Shown here: piece after piece, positions 36,448 to 45,259 of the stretch
How positions within the stretch are numbered: the first letter of the stretch is position 1
How the letters are laid out: the number at the start of each line of letters is the position of its first letter
Assembly (NCBI RefSeq): GCF_003610535.1
Contig: NZ_RAPN01000001.1
Location: forward strand, 2,901,320 to 2,965,319
Direction: 5' to 3'
Source of the DNA: Mangrovibacterium diazotrophicum
GTDB taxonomy: Bacteria > Bacteroidota > Bacteroidia > Bacteroidales > Prolixibacteraceae
Length of the DNA: 64,000 bases
Notes under the pieces: generated by a model
The model's database searches: none
What the model was told of the DNA's origin: nothing
Seen by the model: only the letters and a program-made list of their open reading frames with translations
Program-made: the position numbers and the translations under genes

Positions 36448-37654
36448 ATACTTCCATATCAAAGGAGGCGCTGACAGTGTATTCTTTAATACCTCCGCTT
36501 TACTGGGAGAACAAGGCCATGATGTTATACCTTTCTCAATAAAGCATCCTAAAAACAAATATTCCTCTTACTCTAAGTATTTCATAAATGCTCCGGAGAT
36601 AAGAGAACTAAGAGGCATTAAAAAGCTACTGAATATCCCCCGCTTTTTTAGCAATAAAGACGCCGCTCGTCAACTTGGAAAGATCATTCAAGAGCAAAAA
36701 CCAGACATAGCTCATATCCACAATTTATTCAACGGGATCTCATTGTCCATTTTGCCGGTCTTAAAGAAACATCGCATTCCTGTTGTTATTACATTACATG
36801 ATACGCGCTTTATCTGTCCCTCGTCCTATTTCAATTTAAGGGGTAAATTATGTGATAACTGTAGAAACTTGTTCTATTCAAATTGTGCAGTCCATAAATG
36901 TTATCAGGATAATTTGACAAATAGCATCATGTGCGCAGCGGAGATGTTCCACAAAGATTTCGTATTCAAATATGATCAGTATATCGATCGGTATATATTT
37001 GTCAGTGATGCCTATCATTACCTTCATAAACGAAGACACTCATTTTTCGAAACGAAAGGAACCGTCCTATACAATTTCGTCCCTTCTCTTTTGAAATGCG
37101 CGATTAATAAACAACAAGGAGAATACCTGTTTTACTATGGGCGAATCACAAAGGAAAAAGGGGTTGTCACTCTAATTAATGTGATGAAACAGTTTCCGGA
37201 GTTAAAATTGAAAGTTGCAGGAACCGGCCCCTTATTAGAAGAACTAAAAACAACATCGCCAAAGAATGTTGAATTCCTGGGTTTTTTAAGTGGCGATACC
37301 CTTTTTAATGAACTTAGAAATTCCTCTTATGTCATCGTCCCTTCAGAATGGGAAGAGAATAATCCGTTAACGGTGATTGAATCATATGCCCATGGTAAGC
37401 CAGTAATCGGATCTAAAATAGGAGGTATTCCCGAAATTATTCTGGAAAATGAGACAGGCTTCTATTTTGAACCAGGAAATGCAGATTCGTTATGTGCAGC
37501 ACTAAAGCAAGCTCAAAATGTTTTGCCGAATGATTATGCAAAAATGTCAGTGAATGCCCGGGATTTTGCAGAACAGCATTTTAACCCGGCCACGCATTAC
37601 AATGAATTAATGACTATCTACAAGGACACAATTAAATCGTATGAAAATTTTTGA
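36419..37654 (+). CDS. Glycosyltransferase family 4 with Cys-rich insert
   Basis: A 411-residue GT-B protein; a second ATG at 36425 (MKVLQINKYFHIKGGADSVF) is the more typical start. An insertion near residue 136 carries several cysteines (RFICPSS, CDNCRNLFYSNC, KCYQDN), as in a GT4 subgroup and possibly metal-binding. The donor half has YYGRITKEKGVVTLI, VAGTGPLLEEL and EWEENNPLTVIESYAHGKPV. It overlaps the previous gene by 29 bp and the next by 14 bp, so translation is coupled. Confidence 0.87.
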   Translation: MSMKVLQINKYFHIKGGADSVFFNTSALLGEQGHDVIPFSIKHPKNKYSSYSKYFINAPEIRELRGIKKLLNIPRFFSNKDAARQLGKIIQEQKPDIAHIHNLFNGISLSILPVLKKHRIPVVITLHDTRFICPSSYFNLRGKLCDNCRNLFYSNCAVHKCYQDNLTNSIMCAAEMFHKDFVFKYDQYIDRYIFVSDAYHYLHKRRHSFFETKGTVLYNFVPSLLKCAINKQQGEYLFYYGRITKEKGVVTLINVMKQFPELKLKVAGTGPLLEELKTTSPKNVEFLGFLSGDTLFNELRNSSYVIVPSEWEENNPLTVIESYAHGKPVIGSKIGGIPEIILENETGFYFEPGNADSLCAALKQAQNVLPNDYAKMSVNARDFAEQHFNPATHYNELMTIYKDTIKSYENF

Positions 37655-38831
37655 AATAGGAACAGGATATACGTCGATACCTGCCCGGATTGGTGCAGCA
37701 ACTGAAATCGTTGTCGAAGAGTTGACAAAATCAATGGTAAAAAAAAATAAAGATGTTATTATCGTTGATATTCAAGATAAGAACCGAGGATCAAACGAAT
37801 TGCCAATTAAAGAAGCATATATGCCTCAGTTCTTCAGCTCAACAGATACGAAACTGGGGATTGTACATAAATTAAAACGGGTGTTCTACTCCGTATCATT
37901 AGCTCTAAAATTAAAGCGTATTTTAAAAAAAGAGGATCGATGCACTTTTCACTTCCACAATCAATATAACCTGTTTTTCTTTTTAAAGCTGACACCTAAA
38001 CAATTAAGACGTAAAGCGAACATTATTTACACAGTGCATAGCTATATCTGGTTTGGAGAATGGGCGGCGATTGAAAATACCATCAAGCGAAAATACTTCC
38101 AGGAGGTCTATAGCATTAAAAACGCAGACCAGGTTTTCGTACTGAATGAAATCACAAGAAACCATCTAATAAAAGAATTAGGCATTGATCATTCAAAAAT
38201 TATCTTGGTTCCCAATGGTGTAAACACCGAAGTATATAAACCTCTTGATGAAAACGAGAATAATGCTAAAAAAGCAGTATTAGGAATAACAGGCAAGACA
38301 GTCTTTTTCCAAGCTGGTTCAGTATGCGAGCGAAAAAATCAACTCGGGAGTTTGGAACTTTTGTTACCGCTATTAAAATCAAATTCGGATTGTGTATTTG
38401 CTTATGCCGGGGGCATTATTGATCCAGAATATAATCAGATTCTGGCCGATTATACTGCAAAAAACAAGCTCAATGATCAAGTTATCTATCTGGGCGAACT
38501 AGCTCCGGGAGAAGAGCTCAATAAGTATTATAGCCTTTCATCGGCATATATGTTCTCCAGTAAATCAGAAGCATTTAGCCTTGTTATTTTAGAAGCGTTA
38601 TCAGCTGGAGTTCCTGTTATAATGAATGCCAATATCAAACTCGAAATTCCCGGCAAGAACAATAATGGTATTCTTAAATATCAGGATGAGAAGGATTTTT
38701 CAACGCTCGTTGAAGAAGAAATTTTAAACAAAGAAAACCATGCACTTCATTCCGAAAATGGTCGGAGACTAATTGAGAAGCAATACAGTTGGGATGCTGT
38801 AGCTGAGCAATACTTAGAAAAAATATCATAG
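37641..38831 (+). CDS. Glycosyltransferase family 4 (GT-B fold)
   Basis: A 396-residue protein, last of the three overlapping GT4 genes of module C. N-terminal FEIGTGYTSIPARIGAATE is a GT4 subgroup start; then TVHSYIWFGEWAAIE, NGVNTEVY, GSVCERKNQLG, YAGGIIDPEYNQIL and KSEAFSLVILEALSAGVPV. Cytoplasmic or membrane-associated. Directly after it the palindromic repeat zone begins, so module C probably ends here. Confidence 0.87.
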   Translation: MKIFEIGTGYTSIPARIGAATEIVVEELTKSMVKKNKDVIIVDIQDKNRGSNELPIKEAYMPQFFSSTDTKLGIVHKLKRVFYSVSLALKLKRILKKEDRCTFHFHNQYNLFFFLKLTPKQLRRKANIIYTVHSYIWFGEWAAIENTIKRKYFQEVYSIKNADQVFVLNEITRNHLIKELGIDHSKIILVPNGVNTEVYKPLDENENNAKKAVLGITGKTVFFQAGSVCERKNQLGSLELLLPLLKSNSDCVFAYAGGIIDPEYNQILADYTAKNKLNDQVIYLGELAPGEELNKYYSLSSAYMFSSKSEAFSLVILEALSAGVPVIMNANIKLEIPGKNNNGILKYQDEKDFSTLVEEEILNKENHALHSENGRRLIEKQYSWDAVAEQYLEKIS

Positions 38832-39196
38832 GTCCCTGCGCAAAAACTAAAATTTCCTGATAAAGTTGAGAAGTTTTCGGCAGAGAAATACTTTCAGGAA
38901 TTGATGGCGTTGTACCGGCAGTAGATTGCCGCGCTCCACGTTTCGCTCGCAATGACGGAGGAAGCAGCCTCAGCGCGTCATTGCGAGGGAGGAGGTACGA
39001 CGATCGAAGCAATCCGTTTATTCAAACACGCCCTCGTCATTGCGAGGACGACGTAGGAGGACGAAGCAATCTCTCTTCGATTTGCGACAGATTGCTTCCC
39101 GCTTCGTGCCTCGCGGTCGCAATGACGGGTGAAGCGGGATCGCAATGACGGGTGACAGCAATGACGGGTATCGCAATGCCGCATAATACAGAGACC
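38832..39196. repeat. Cluster of palindromic REP/MITE-like repeats upstream of the GIY-YIG gene
   Basis: From about 38917 the family phrases repeat several times: AGATTGCC...CGCAATGACGG, GCGTCATTGCGAGG, GACGAAGCAATC, CAGATTGCTTCCCGC and short CAATGACGGGT runs up to 39181. Inverted halves (CGTCATTGCGAG against CTCGCAATGACG) allow long hairpins. No gene is supported on either strand. Confidence 0.85.
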
Positions 39197-39490
39197 ATGA
39201 CACGAGGTGGATACATCTATATTTTAACCAACAAGAATCACACAGTGCTATATACCGGTGTAACCAGTAACCTTACGAAACGCTTATACGAGCACCGTAC
39301 CAGCTTTTACAAGAATGCTTTCACCAGTCGGTACAATGTTTACAAACTGGTGTACTTCGAAGGTTTTACCAGCATTGAAGAGGCAATTGCCCGGGAGAAA
39401 CAGATCAAAGGTGGCAGCAGACAAAAGAAACTTGAGTTAATTAACGGCTTTAACCCTGACTGGAACGATTTGTCGGGGATGGTGGAGTGA
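39197..39490 (+). CDS. Small GIY-YIG nuclease-domain protein
   Basis: A 97-residue protein from ATG 39197. It contains the GIY-YIG layout: GGYIYILTNKNHTVLYTGVT at the N-terminus, then SNLTKRLYEHR, and KLVYFEGFTSIEEAIAREKQ with the glutamate in the usual place. This is the stand-alone YhbQ/UPF0213-like class, of uncertain function, often DNA-associated. It is bracketed on both sides by clusters of the same palindromic repeat. An in-frame upstream start at 39152 lies in the repeat and is unlikely. Confidence 0.88.
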   Translation: MTRGGYIYILTNKNHTVLYTGVTSNLTKRLYEHRTSFYKNAFTSRYNVYKLVYFEGFTSIEEAIAREKQIKGGSRQKKLELINGFNPDWNDLSGMVE

Positions 39491-39724
39491 CAGATCACTT
39501 CGCGGCGCTCGTGATGACGGATGAAGGTTCACCGGCGCGTCATTGCGAGGAGTGAGGAACGAACTACGAAGCAAACTCTCCTCAACTTGCGACAGATTGC
39601 TTCTCCGGCAAAGCCGGATCGCAATGACGGGGGAAGGGGCAGATTGCTTCCCGCTTCGTGCCTCGCGGTCGCAATGACGGGTGAAGCGGGCTCGTCCGTC
39701 TGTCCAGCCGGACAGGCAATGACG
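39488..39724. repeat. Cluster of palindromic REP/MITE-like repeats downstream of the GIY-YIG gene
   Basis: Contains GCGTCATTGCGAGGAG, GCGACAGATTGCTTCTCCGG, GGATCGCAATGACGG and a copy of CAGATTGCTTCCCGCTTCGT found also at about 39090. It begins at the GIY-YIG stop codon, so that gene may read directly into the repeat. Confidence 0.85.
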
Positions 39725-39751
39725 GATAATAGAAAATAACCAAAACAAAAT

Positions 39752-40885
39752 ATGAATCAAAACATACCGATGCCGACCGATGTGTCGATCATCACGACCT
39801 ATCGATGCCAGATGCGCTGCAAGATGTGCGACATCTGGCGTTACCCCACGGATGTCAAACAAGAGATCACTGCCAAAGAGCTGGAGATGCTCCCCGACTT
39901 TAAGTTTGTAAACCTAACCGGGGGCGAGCCTTTCCAGCGGGAAGACCTGGAAGATATCGTGGAAGTGATGTTCCGCAAGGCGCCGCGCATTGTAATTTCC
40001 ACCTCGGGCTGGCATCACGACCGCATTTTGAAGCTGGCCGAGAAATATCCCAACATTGGTCTCCGAGTCAGTATTGAAGGGCTGGAACGCACCAACGACT
40101 CGTTGCGTGGCCGGATCGGCGGATTCGAGCGTGGCTATGGCCTGCTAAAGGAACTGAGCCAAATGGGCATAAAAGACATTGGTTTCGGAATGACGGTTTC
40201 GAACCTGAACCACGGCGACCTGATTCCCCTTTACGAACTGTCGCGCGAGCTAAAACTGGAATTTGCCACCGCTGCTTTTCACAACTCGTACTACTTTCAC
40301 AAGGAGGACAACCTGATTAGCAACAAGGAGGCTGTGAATGCCGATTTCGAAAAGCTGATCAACGCCTTGTTGAAAGAAAACAGTCCGAAAAGCTGGTTCC
40401 GGGCATTCTTCAACATGGGTTTAATCAACTACATCAACGGAGGGCGCCGTATGCTCCCCTGCGAGGCGGGCCTGGTAAACTTTTTTATTGAACCTTACGG
40501 TGAAGTGTATCCGTGCAACGGGCTGGAAGACGGCATCTGGAAACAAAGCATGGGCAACATTCGCGAGGCGAAGAACTTCGAGGAGATTTGGTATGGCGAG
40601 AAAGCCCGCCAGGTACGCGAACGGGTGGCCAACTGCCCCAAAAACTGCTGGATGGTGGGTACAGCCGCCCCGGTGATGAAGAAATACATTAAGCACCCGG
40701 CGACCTGGGTGGCTAAAAATAAACTGAAAAGCCTGATGGGCCAACATATTTGCGCGGATCAAATCCCCTGGTTCAATGTGGGCCAGGATCCGAAGCAAGG
40801 AGACCTGAACTTTCACCGTCTTCAACCTTACAACGACGGCACGGGCGTTAAACCCGACCGCAAGCTGCCGCTGGTAGAGGAATAA
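39752..40885 (+). CDS. Radical SAM protein with SPASM-like C-terminus
   Basis: A 377-residue protein with the radical SAM cluster motif Cys19, Cys23, Cys26 (CQMRCKMC), followed by FVNLTGGEPFQREDL and VSIEGLERTNDSLRGR. The C-terminal part has LPCEAGLVNFFIEPYGEVYP followed by CNG, then NCPKNCWMV, the Cys pattern of SPASM/Twitch domains that hold extra iron-sulfur clusters. Such enzymes modify peptides, sugars or lipids by radical chemistry. Its GC-rich composition resembles the conserved genome, and it is flanked by repeat clusters. Association with the polysaccharide genes is by position only. Confidence 0.88.
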   Translation: MNQNIPMPTDVSIITTYRCQMRCKMCDIWRYPTDVKQEITAKELEMLPDFKFVNLTGGEPFQREDLEDIVEVMFRKAPRIVISTSGWHHDRILKLAEKYPNIGLRVSIEGLERTNDSLRGRIGGFERGYGLLKELSQMGIKDIGFGMTVSNLNHGDLIPLYELSRELKLEFATAAFHNSYYFHKEDNLISNKEAVNADFEKLINALLKENSPKSWFRAFFNMGLINYINGGRRMLPCEAGLVNFFIEPYGEVYPCNGLEDGIWKQSMGNIREAKNFEEIWYGEKARQVRERVANCPKNCWMVGTAAPVMKKYIKHPATWVAKNKLKSLMGQHICADQIPWFNVGQDPKQGDLNFHRLQPYNDGTGVKPDRKLPLVEE

Positions 40886-41354
40886 AGAACAACAAAGTCA
40901 GCGCAAAGATTGCTTTTCGATACTCGCCCGTCTGGCCTGCCGGACAGGTAATGACGGACGAAGGTTCCTTAGATCGTCCTTGCGGGGAGAAACAACGAAG
41001 CAATCCATTGATTCCAACACGGCCTCGTCATTGCAAGGAGGATCCGCCAGTCGGCGGAAAGGACGAAGCAAGCTCTGCGGATACTGGTAACAGATTGCTT
41101 CATTCCGCTAAGCTTCATTCGCAATGACGATGCCAGAGACAGATTGCCGCACTTCACTGCGTTTCGCTCGCAATGACGATGCCCAATTGGGGTAAAACTA
41201 CACCCCCTCTATAAAACACCTCCGTCATTGCGAGGGAGGAACGACCGAAGCAAACTCAGATTGCCGCTCCCAATAACAGCTATAACAAAACACAAACAAC
41301 CCAAAAACCTTTTCTCTCCACCCCTGAGAGAAGCCTAACCCAAACTCACAAAAC
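40886..41354. repeat. Palindromic repeat zone between radical SAM and GT4 genes
   Basis: About 470 bases with no gene. From 40908 to about 41258 it holds at least four partial copies of the family: AAGATTGCTTTTCG, CTCGTCATTGCAAGG, CAGATTGCTTCATTCC...CGCAATGACG, AGATTGCCGCAC...CGCAATGACG and CGTCATTGCGAGGGAGG. The last 95 bases before the GT4 gene are AC-rich with nothing recognised. Confidence 0.82.
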
Positions 41355-42497
41355 ATGAAAATCTTTGTCACGGGCACCCGCGGGATACCAGGTATCCAGG
41401 GTGGTGTGGAAACCCATTGCCAGGAGCTTTACCCGCGCCTGGTGAAGATGGGGCACGAGGTGGTTATTGCCCGCCGCAAGGCTTACGTGGACGATCATTG
41501 CCAAAGCAACACGTATAAAGGGGTTCGTTTAGTTGACGTACCTACTGTAAAATCGAATGCGATTGAAGCCTTCGTACATACCTTTCTTGCTGTGCTAAAA
41601 GCACGGACGATGAACCCGGATTTGGTACATATCCATGCCATCGGCCCAAGCATCATGGCTCCTTTAGCGCGTTTGCTGGGCCTGAAGGTTGTGGTGACCA
41701 ACCACGGGCCCGACTATGACCGCCAGAAATGGGGACGCTTTGCCAAGCGGGTCCTGAAAACCGGTGAGAACTTAGGAACCCGCTATTCCAACCAGGTGAT
41801 TGCGATCTCGGAACCGATCCGCACAACACTTAAAGAGGATTATAAGCGTCAGGATGTCCATTTGGTTTTTAACGGGGTGAATACGCCAATTAAACATCCC
41901 CGAACCGATTACCTGGAATCCCTGGGAATTCAACCGGGCAACTATCTGTTTGCAGCGGGACGCTTTGTTCCGGAGAAAGGCTTTATCGACCTGATCAAAG
42001 CCTGGGATCAGCTGCCGGAGCCCAAACCTCAGCTGGTGATTGCGGGCGACTCAGATCACGAAACCTGCTACAGCAAAGGAATCAAGAAACACGCGAAAAA
42101 GTACGGCGCCATCCTGACCGGATTTGTTAAAGGGGGAAAACTAAACCAGCTGTTCAGTCATGCCCGGTTGTTTGTGATGCCTTCCTACCATGAAGGTTTA
42201 CCAATTGCCTTGCTGGAAGCCTTGTCCTATGGGTTGGATGTGGTGGTGTCGAACATCCCGGCCAACCTCGAAGTCGCCCTCGACCCGGCTTGCTTCTTCG
42301 AAACCGGAAACAGGCAGGCCCTGACCGCATCGATTCAAAAGCGGCTTACCCTTAACCAACAACCGGATTATGAGCAGCTGTTGAAAAAATACAATTGGGA
42401 CACGATTGCTTTACAAACAGAAGCCGTCTACAAGCGCTGCATGAAGAATCCGCTTTCCAAAGCTATTAAACCAGACCCGGTTCGGGTAACACACTAA
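41355..42497 (+). CDS. Glycosyltransferase family 4 (GT-B fold)
   Basis: A 380-residue protein beginning MKIFVTGTRGIPGIQGGVET, typical of a widespread GT4 subgroup (WcaL/RfaB-like names are often given). The DVHLVFNGVNTPIK linker, FAAGRFVPEKGFIDLIKAWD and YHEGLPIALLEALSYGLDVV mark the donor half. Higher GC than the glycosyltransferases of modules A, C and D. It stands alone between two repeat zones. Substrate unknown. Confidence 0.88.
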   Translation: MKIFVTGTRGIPGIQGGVETHCQELYPRLVKMGHEVVIARRKAYVDDHCQSNTYKGVRLVDVPTVKSNAIEAFVHTFLAVLKARTMNPDLVHIHAIGPSIMAPLARLLGLKVVVTNHGPDYDRQKWGRFAKRVLKTGENLGTRYSNQVIAISEPIRTTLKEDYKRQDVHLVFNGVNTPIKHPRTDYLESLGIQPGNYLFAAGRFVPEKGFIDLIKAWDQLPEPKPQLVIAGDSDHETCYSKGIKKHAKKYGAILTGFVKGGKLNQLFSHARLFVMPSYHEGLPIALLEALSYGLDVVVSNIPANLEVALDPACFFETGNRQALTASIQKRLTLNQQPDYEQLLKKYNWDTIALQTEAVYKRCMKNPLSKAIKPDPVRVTH

Positions 42498-43007
42498 GGG
42501 CGTGGAGCACGGAGCGCTGAGAAGAGGAGAATGTGAGAGGGAGAGAAGATGAAAAGGATAGATGGAATGACTGATTGAAGGTTAATTAATGATTAATGAT
42601 TAACGATTGAGGATTAACGAATAGCGATTGTAGTAATCGAACTACCTGCAACTTGGAATCTGAAACATGGAACTTACATTAACGCCCAATAATAAATATT
42701 CAATATAGAATAACCAATAAAAAAACTCTACGGTTAACTCTGCGTCCTCTGCGGTTAAAATGGATTAACGATTTGAACCCAGAACTCGAACCCTAAGAGA
42801 CAGATTTTCAGACACCGGATTTCCAGATTGCCGGACAAGAAACGCAAGGCGCAAAGAGCAGAGCGATTGATTAGTGATTAACGATTGAGGATTAACGAAT
42901 AACGATTGCTGAAATCGAATTAGCCGGAACTTGAAATCTGAAACCAGAAACTTGGAACTTAAACCAACACGCACCCACCTCTGCGAAGCTGAATAAAAAA
43001 ATAAAAC
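42498..43007. repeat. Non-coding region with GATTAACGA-type direct repeats
   Basis: About 510 bases without a gene. Two related blocks (about 42589-42676 and 42867-42960) share TAACGATTGAGGATTAACGA and the ACTTGGAA/CTTGAAATCTGAAA phrases, 278 bases apart. The same short phrases occur at 27.7-28.4 kb and inverted near 49.05-49.16 kb. Confidence 0.75.
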
Positions 43008-44246
43008 ATGGGAAACTTAACGCGAAGATTTTTACACACGCTGGCAGCGACGCTGGTCGTGGGAACGGCTGTGGCCCAACAGGCCGCTAAAGAAGTGCAA
43101 CAACAACTTCGGGAAACCGGGTTCGAAGAGATCCGGTTGGAGGCTGTACGTATGCTGGAAGGCGATTCGATTGTGACCTGCACAGTAGAACGTGGCCTGG
43201 AAACTTCGCCGGGCAAAGATTTCCGGAAGGCATTGGATTTGTTGAGCAGCCATTACCCAGCAACAACGACCATCCGCATTGTTATGCTCGAGCAGGGACA
43301 AGCGACTTATGTCCTGGAAAGCGCCGGATCAGCTGTTTCTGTCCAAAACAGCGACGAACAAACCGATGGCAGCTCCCAACGTGCTTTTGAATTAAACTAT
43401 GCCGACGGAACGTACTTTAAACGGATTGAATGGCAAAAGCCCCTACGTTCGGTGCATTCGGGAGTCACCTTTACAATCTTCCCGCAGCTTCGTTTGCAGA
43501 ATACCTATTACGACAAAATCTACGAGGTTCAGTTCAACCTGGCTCCCGCCCTCGAATATTCGCCCTGGCGCGGCATGTTGTTAACCGGTCAAATGCTATT
43601 CCCTCTGTATAACGACCTGGATTACGCCGGCGACTATATCCGTCCGGGCTTCCTGACCGCCCGTCAGCAATTCAACCTCCCCCACCTGAACCGAATTGCC
43701 TTGACAGTTGGTAATTTCAACCAAAGCCGCTACGGCGCCGATCTGAAATGGTACAAGTTCTTTCAAAACAGTCCGTGGAGTGTTCGCGCTCAGATAGGAT
43801 TGACCGGGCACTCGAATGTGAAAAACTGGTATTGGGATCACAGCTCTGTTGAAGATCTTAGCTGGAATGTCCGGGCTTCGTATTACCTAAGCCGGTATAA
43901 CCTGCGGGCCGATGTGCAAGCCGGTCGATACTTTGCCGGCGACTATGGTACACGCGTTGACTTGACCCGTCACTTTGGGCAGGTAAGTGTCGGCTTTTAT
44001 GCCTCGTATGCCGGTGGCGATGCCAATGGTGGCTTCCATGTAGCTATTCCGATCGACCCGTTCCGTCATCGCCACCAACATGCCGTTCGCGTGATGGTTG
44101 CCCCTTACTTCGACCAGGAATACACGCTTGAGGGCGCCCTTACGACCGCCCGGTACTATGAAACGAGCCCGCGCGAAAACCGTTCAGAAATGGATCTTTA
44201 CCCGCAATACATAGACTATTTAATCAATAAATCGAAAACAAAATGA
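43008..44246 (+). CDS. YjbH-type outer-membrane protein, C-terminal half
   Basis: A 412-residue protein with a signal peptide (about residues 1-23, cleavage near TAVAQ). The C-terminal part matches the later half of the YjbH/GfcD exopolysaccharide outer-membrane family, most clearly in AGRYFAGDYGTRVDLTRHFG, VSVGFYASYAGGD and GGFHVAIPIDPF. The N-terminal 140 residues resemble the linker that precedes this part in full-length YjbH. The N-terminal half of the family is encoded separately at 45260-45940. It overlaps the following lipoprotein by 4 bp. In E. coli, YjbH/GfcD works in secretion of surface polysaccharide with Wzc-type kinases. Confidence 0.72.
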   Translation: MGNLTRRFLHTLAATLVVGTAVAQQAAKEVQQQLRETGFEEIRLEAVRMLEGDSIVTCTVERGLETSPGKDFRKALDLLSSHYPATTTIRIVMLEQGQATYVLESAGSAVSVQNSDEQTDGSSQRAFELNYADGTYFKRIEWQKPLRSVHSGVTFTIFPQLRLQNTYYDKIYEVQFNLAPALEYSPWRGMLLTGQMLFPLYNDLDYAGDYIRPGFLTARQQFNLPHLNRIALTVGNFNQSRYGADLKWYKFFQNSPWSVRAQIGLTGHSNVKNWYWDHSSVEDLSWNVRASYYLSRYNLRADVQAGRYFAGDYGTRVDLTRHFGQVSVGFYASYAGGDANGGFHVAIPIDPFRHRHQHAVRVMVAPYFDQEYTLEGALTTARYYETSPRENRSEMDLYPQYIDYLINKSKTK

Positions 44247-45001
44247 TGAACGTGGAAAAAACTCTGAAAGCACCTTTTATTTTACTCGCCTTTTTAACTC
44301 TCGGACTTTGCAGCCTGAATGCCTGCCGTGATGAAGATCCGGAATTTACAACGATCGACGACATCCTGGATGTTAGTGTAGCAACCGACTATTCTTCCGC
44401 TATCACATCGGCGACCAGCCTGGATGCATTACCGGAAGAGGTTGATGCCGCTGCCACGGTAGCCGAAGAGGTGATAAGTACAGAGAGCATTGAAACCTTC
44501 AGCAGTGTTGACCTGACTAATGTTGTTGCCGATCTGGAAGCACAAATCACACTGAGTAAAGAAGAAACCTCCCTGTTATTGAAAAACGACGCGGCGACCT
44601 ACAAGACGGTTGTCAGCCGCTTTGCGACTTTACCCGGCTTTACATCAGGCACGGAAATGAATCAGATTGCCTCGAATATGGCAGGGAGCGAGGAATGGAG
44701 TGACTTCCGGATCGAGGTGAGCGGTTCGGCAGAATACCTGTATGCTGACGACTATTACAAAGCAGTGGTGACGATGCAGAAGTTTATCAGTCAAACAACC
44801 ATCCCAACACTCGAACAGATTGAAGTCCTCAAAACATCAGGCGACAAGGCAGCCTATATCAACCAGCAGACGGCTGCACTTACGGACGCGCAAAAGCGCC
44901 AAATTGCAACGATGGTTTGCATCAGCATTCATCATTTTCAGCAATTCGTACAAGCATTCCTGAACTCTCTGCCCGACCACGATGGCGGCGCGTCGAACTA
45001 A
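44243..45001 (+). CDS. Lipoprotein of the YjbH/Wzc module, function unknown
   Basis: A 252-residue lipoprotein: hydrophobic N-terminus and lipobox SLNAC with cysteine near residue 28, followed by an acidic stretch (RDEDPEFTTIDD). The remainder is Ala/Glu/Thr-rich and helical by eye, with no motif I recognise. Its start overlaps the YjbH C-half by four bases, and the YjbH N-half follows, so it probably acts with them at the outer membrane. E. coli group-4 capsule loci also carry a lipoprotein (GfcB) beside GfcD, but I see no sequence likeness. A second start at 44246 is equally possible. Confidence 0.75.
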   Translation: MMNVEKTLKAPFILLAFLTLGLCSLNACRDEDPEFTTIDDILDVSVATDYSSAITSATSLDALPEEVDAAATVAEEVISTESIETFSSVDLTNVVADLEAQITLSKEETSLLLKNDAATYKTVVSRFATLPGFTSGTEMNQIASNMAGSEEWSDFRIEVSGSAEYLYADDYYKAVVTMQKFISQTTIPTLEQIEVLKTSGDKAAYINQQTAALTDAQKRQIATMVCISIHHFQQFVQAFLNSLPDHDGGASN

Positions 45002-45259
45002 TCCTGATCTTCATTGAATTTGTCAGTTCTAAAAAAACGCAACGCAAAAGCTGCGGAAACCAATTTCATCCAGCAGCTTTCGCATTCGTTTCACTATAGC
45101 GGAAATCAGACCTTGCAGCATAGGCGATTTCCCGAACGGAAGACTCCTTGTCGTGAGAAAATTGATGCAACGTCCGAAACAGATGTCCATCGTGCTGAGC
45201 TGAGCCGACGCGGTCGAAAGACAAAACCAGCTGCTAGAGGCGCACTCAAAATCTGTCTT

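Noticed and set aside
45014-45259. N-terminal extension of the YjbH N-half
   Set aside because: The stretch is polar, contains a repeat-like phrase and would bury the signal peptide at about residue 85; an ATG at 45260 fits better, though the true start is not certain.
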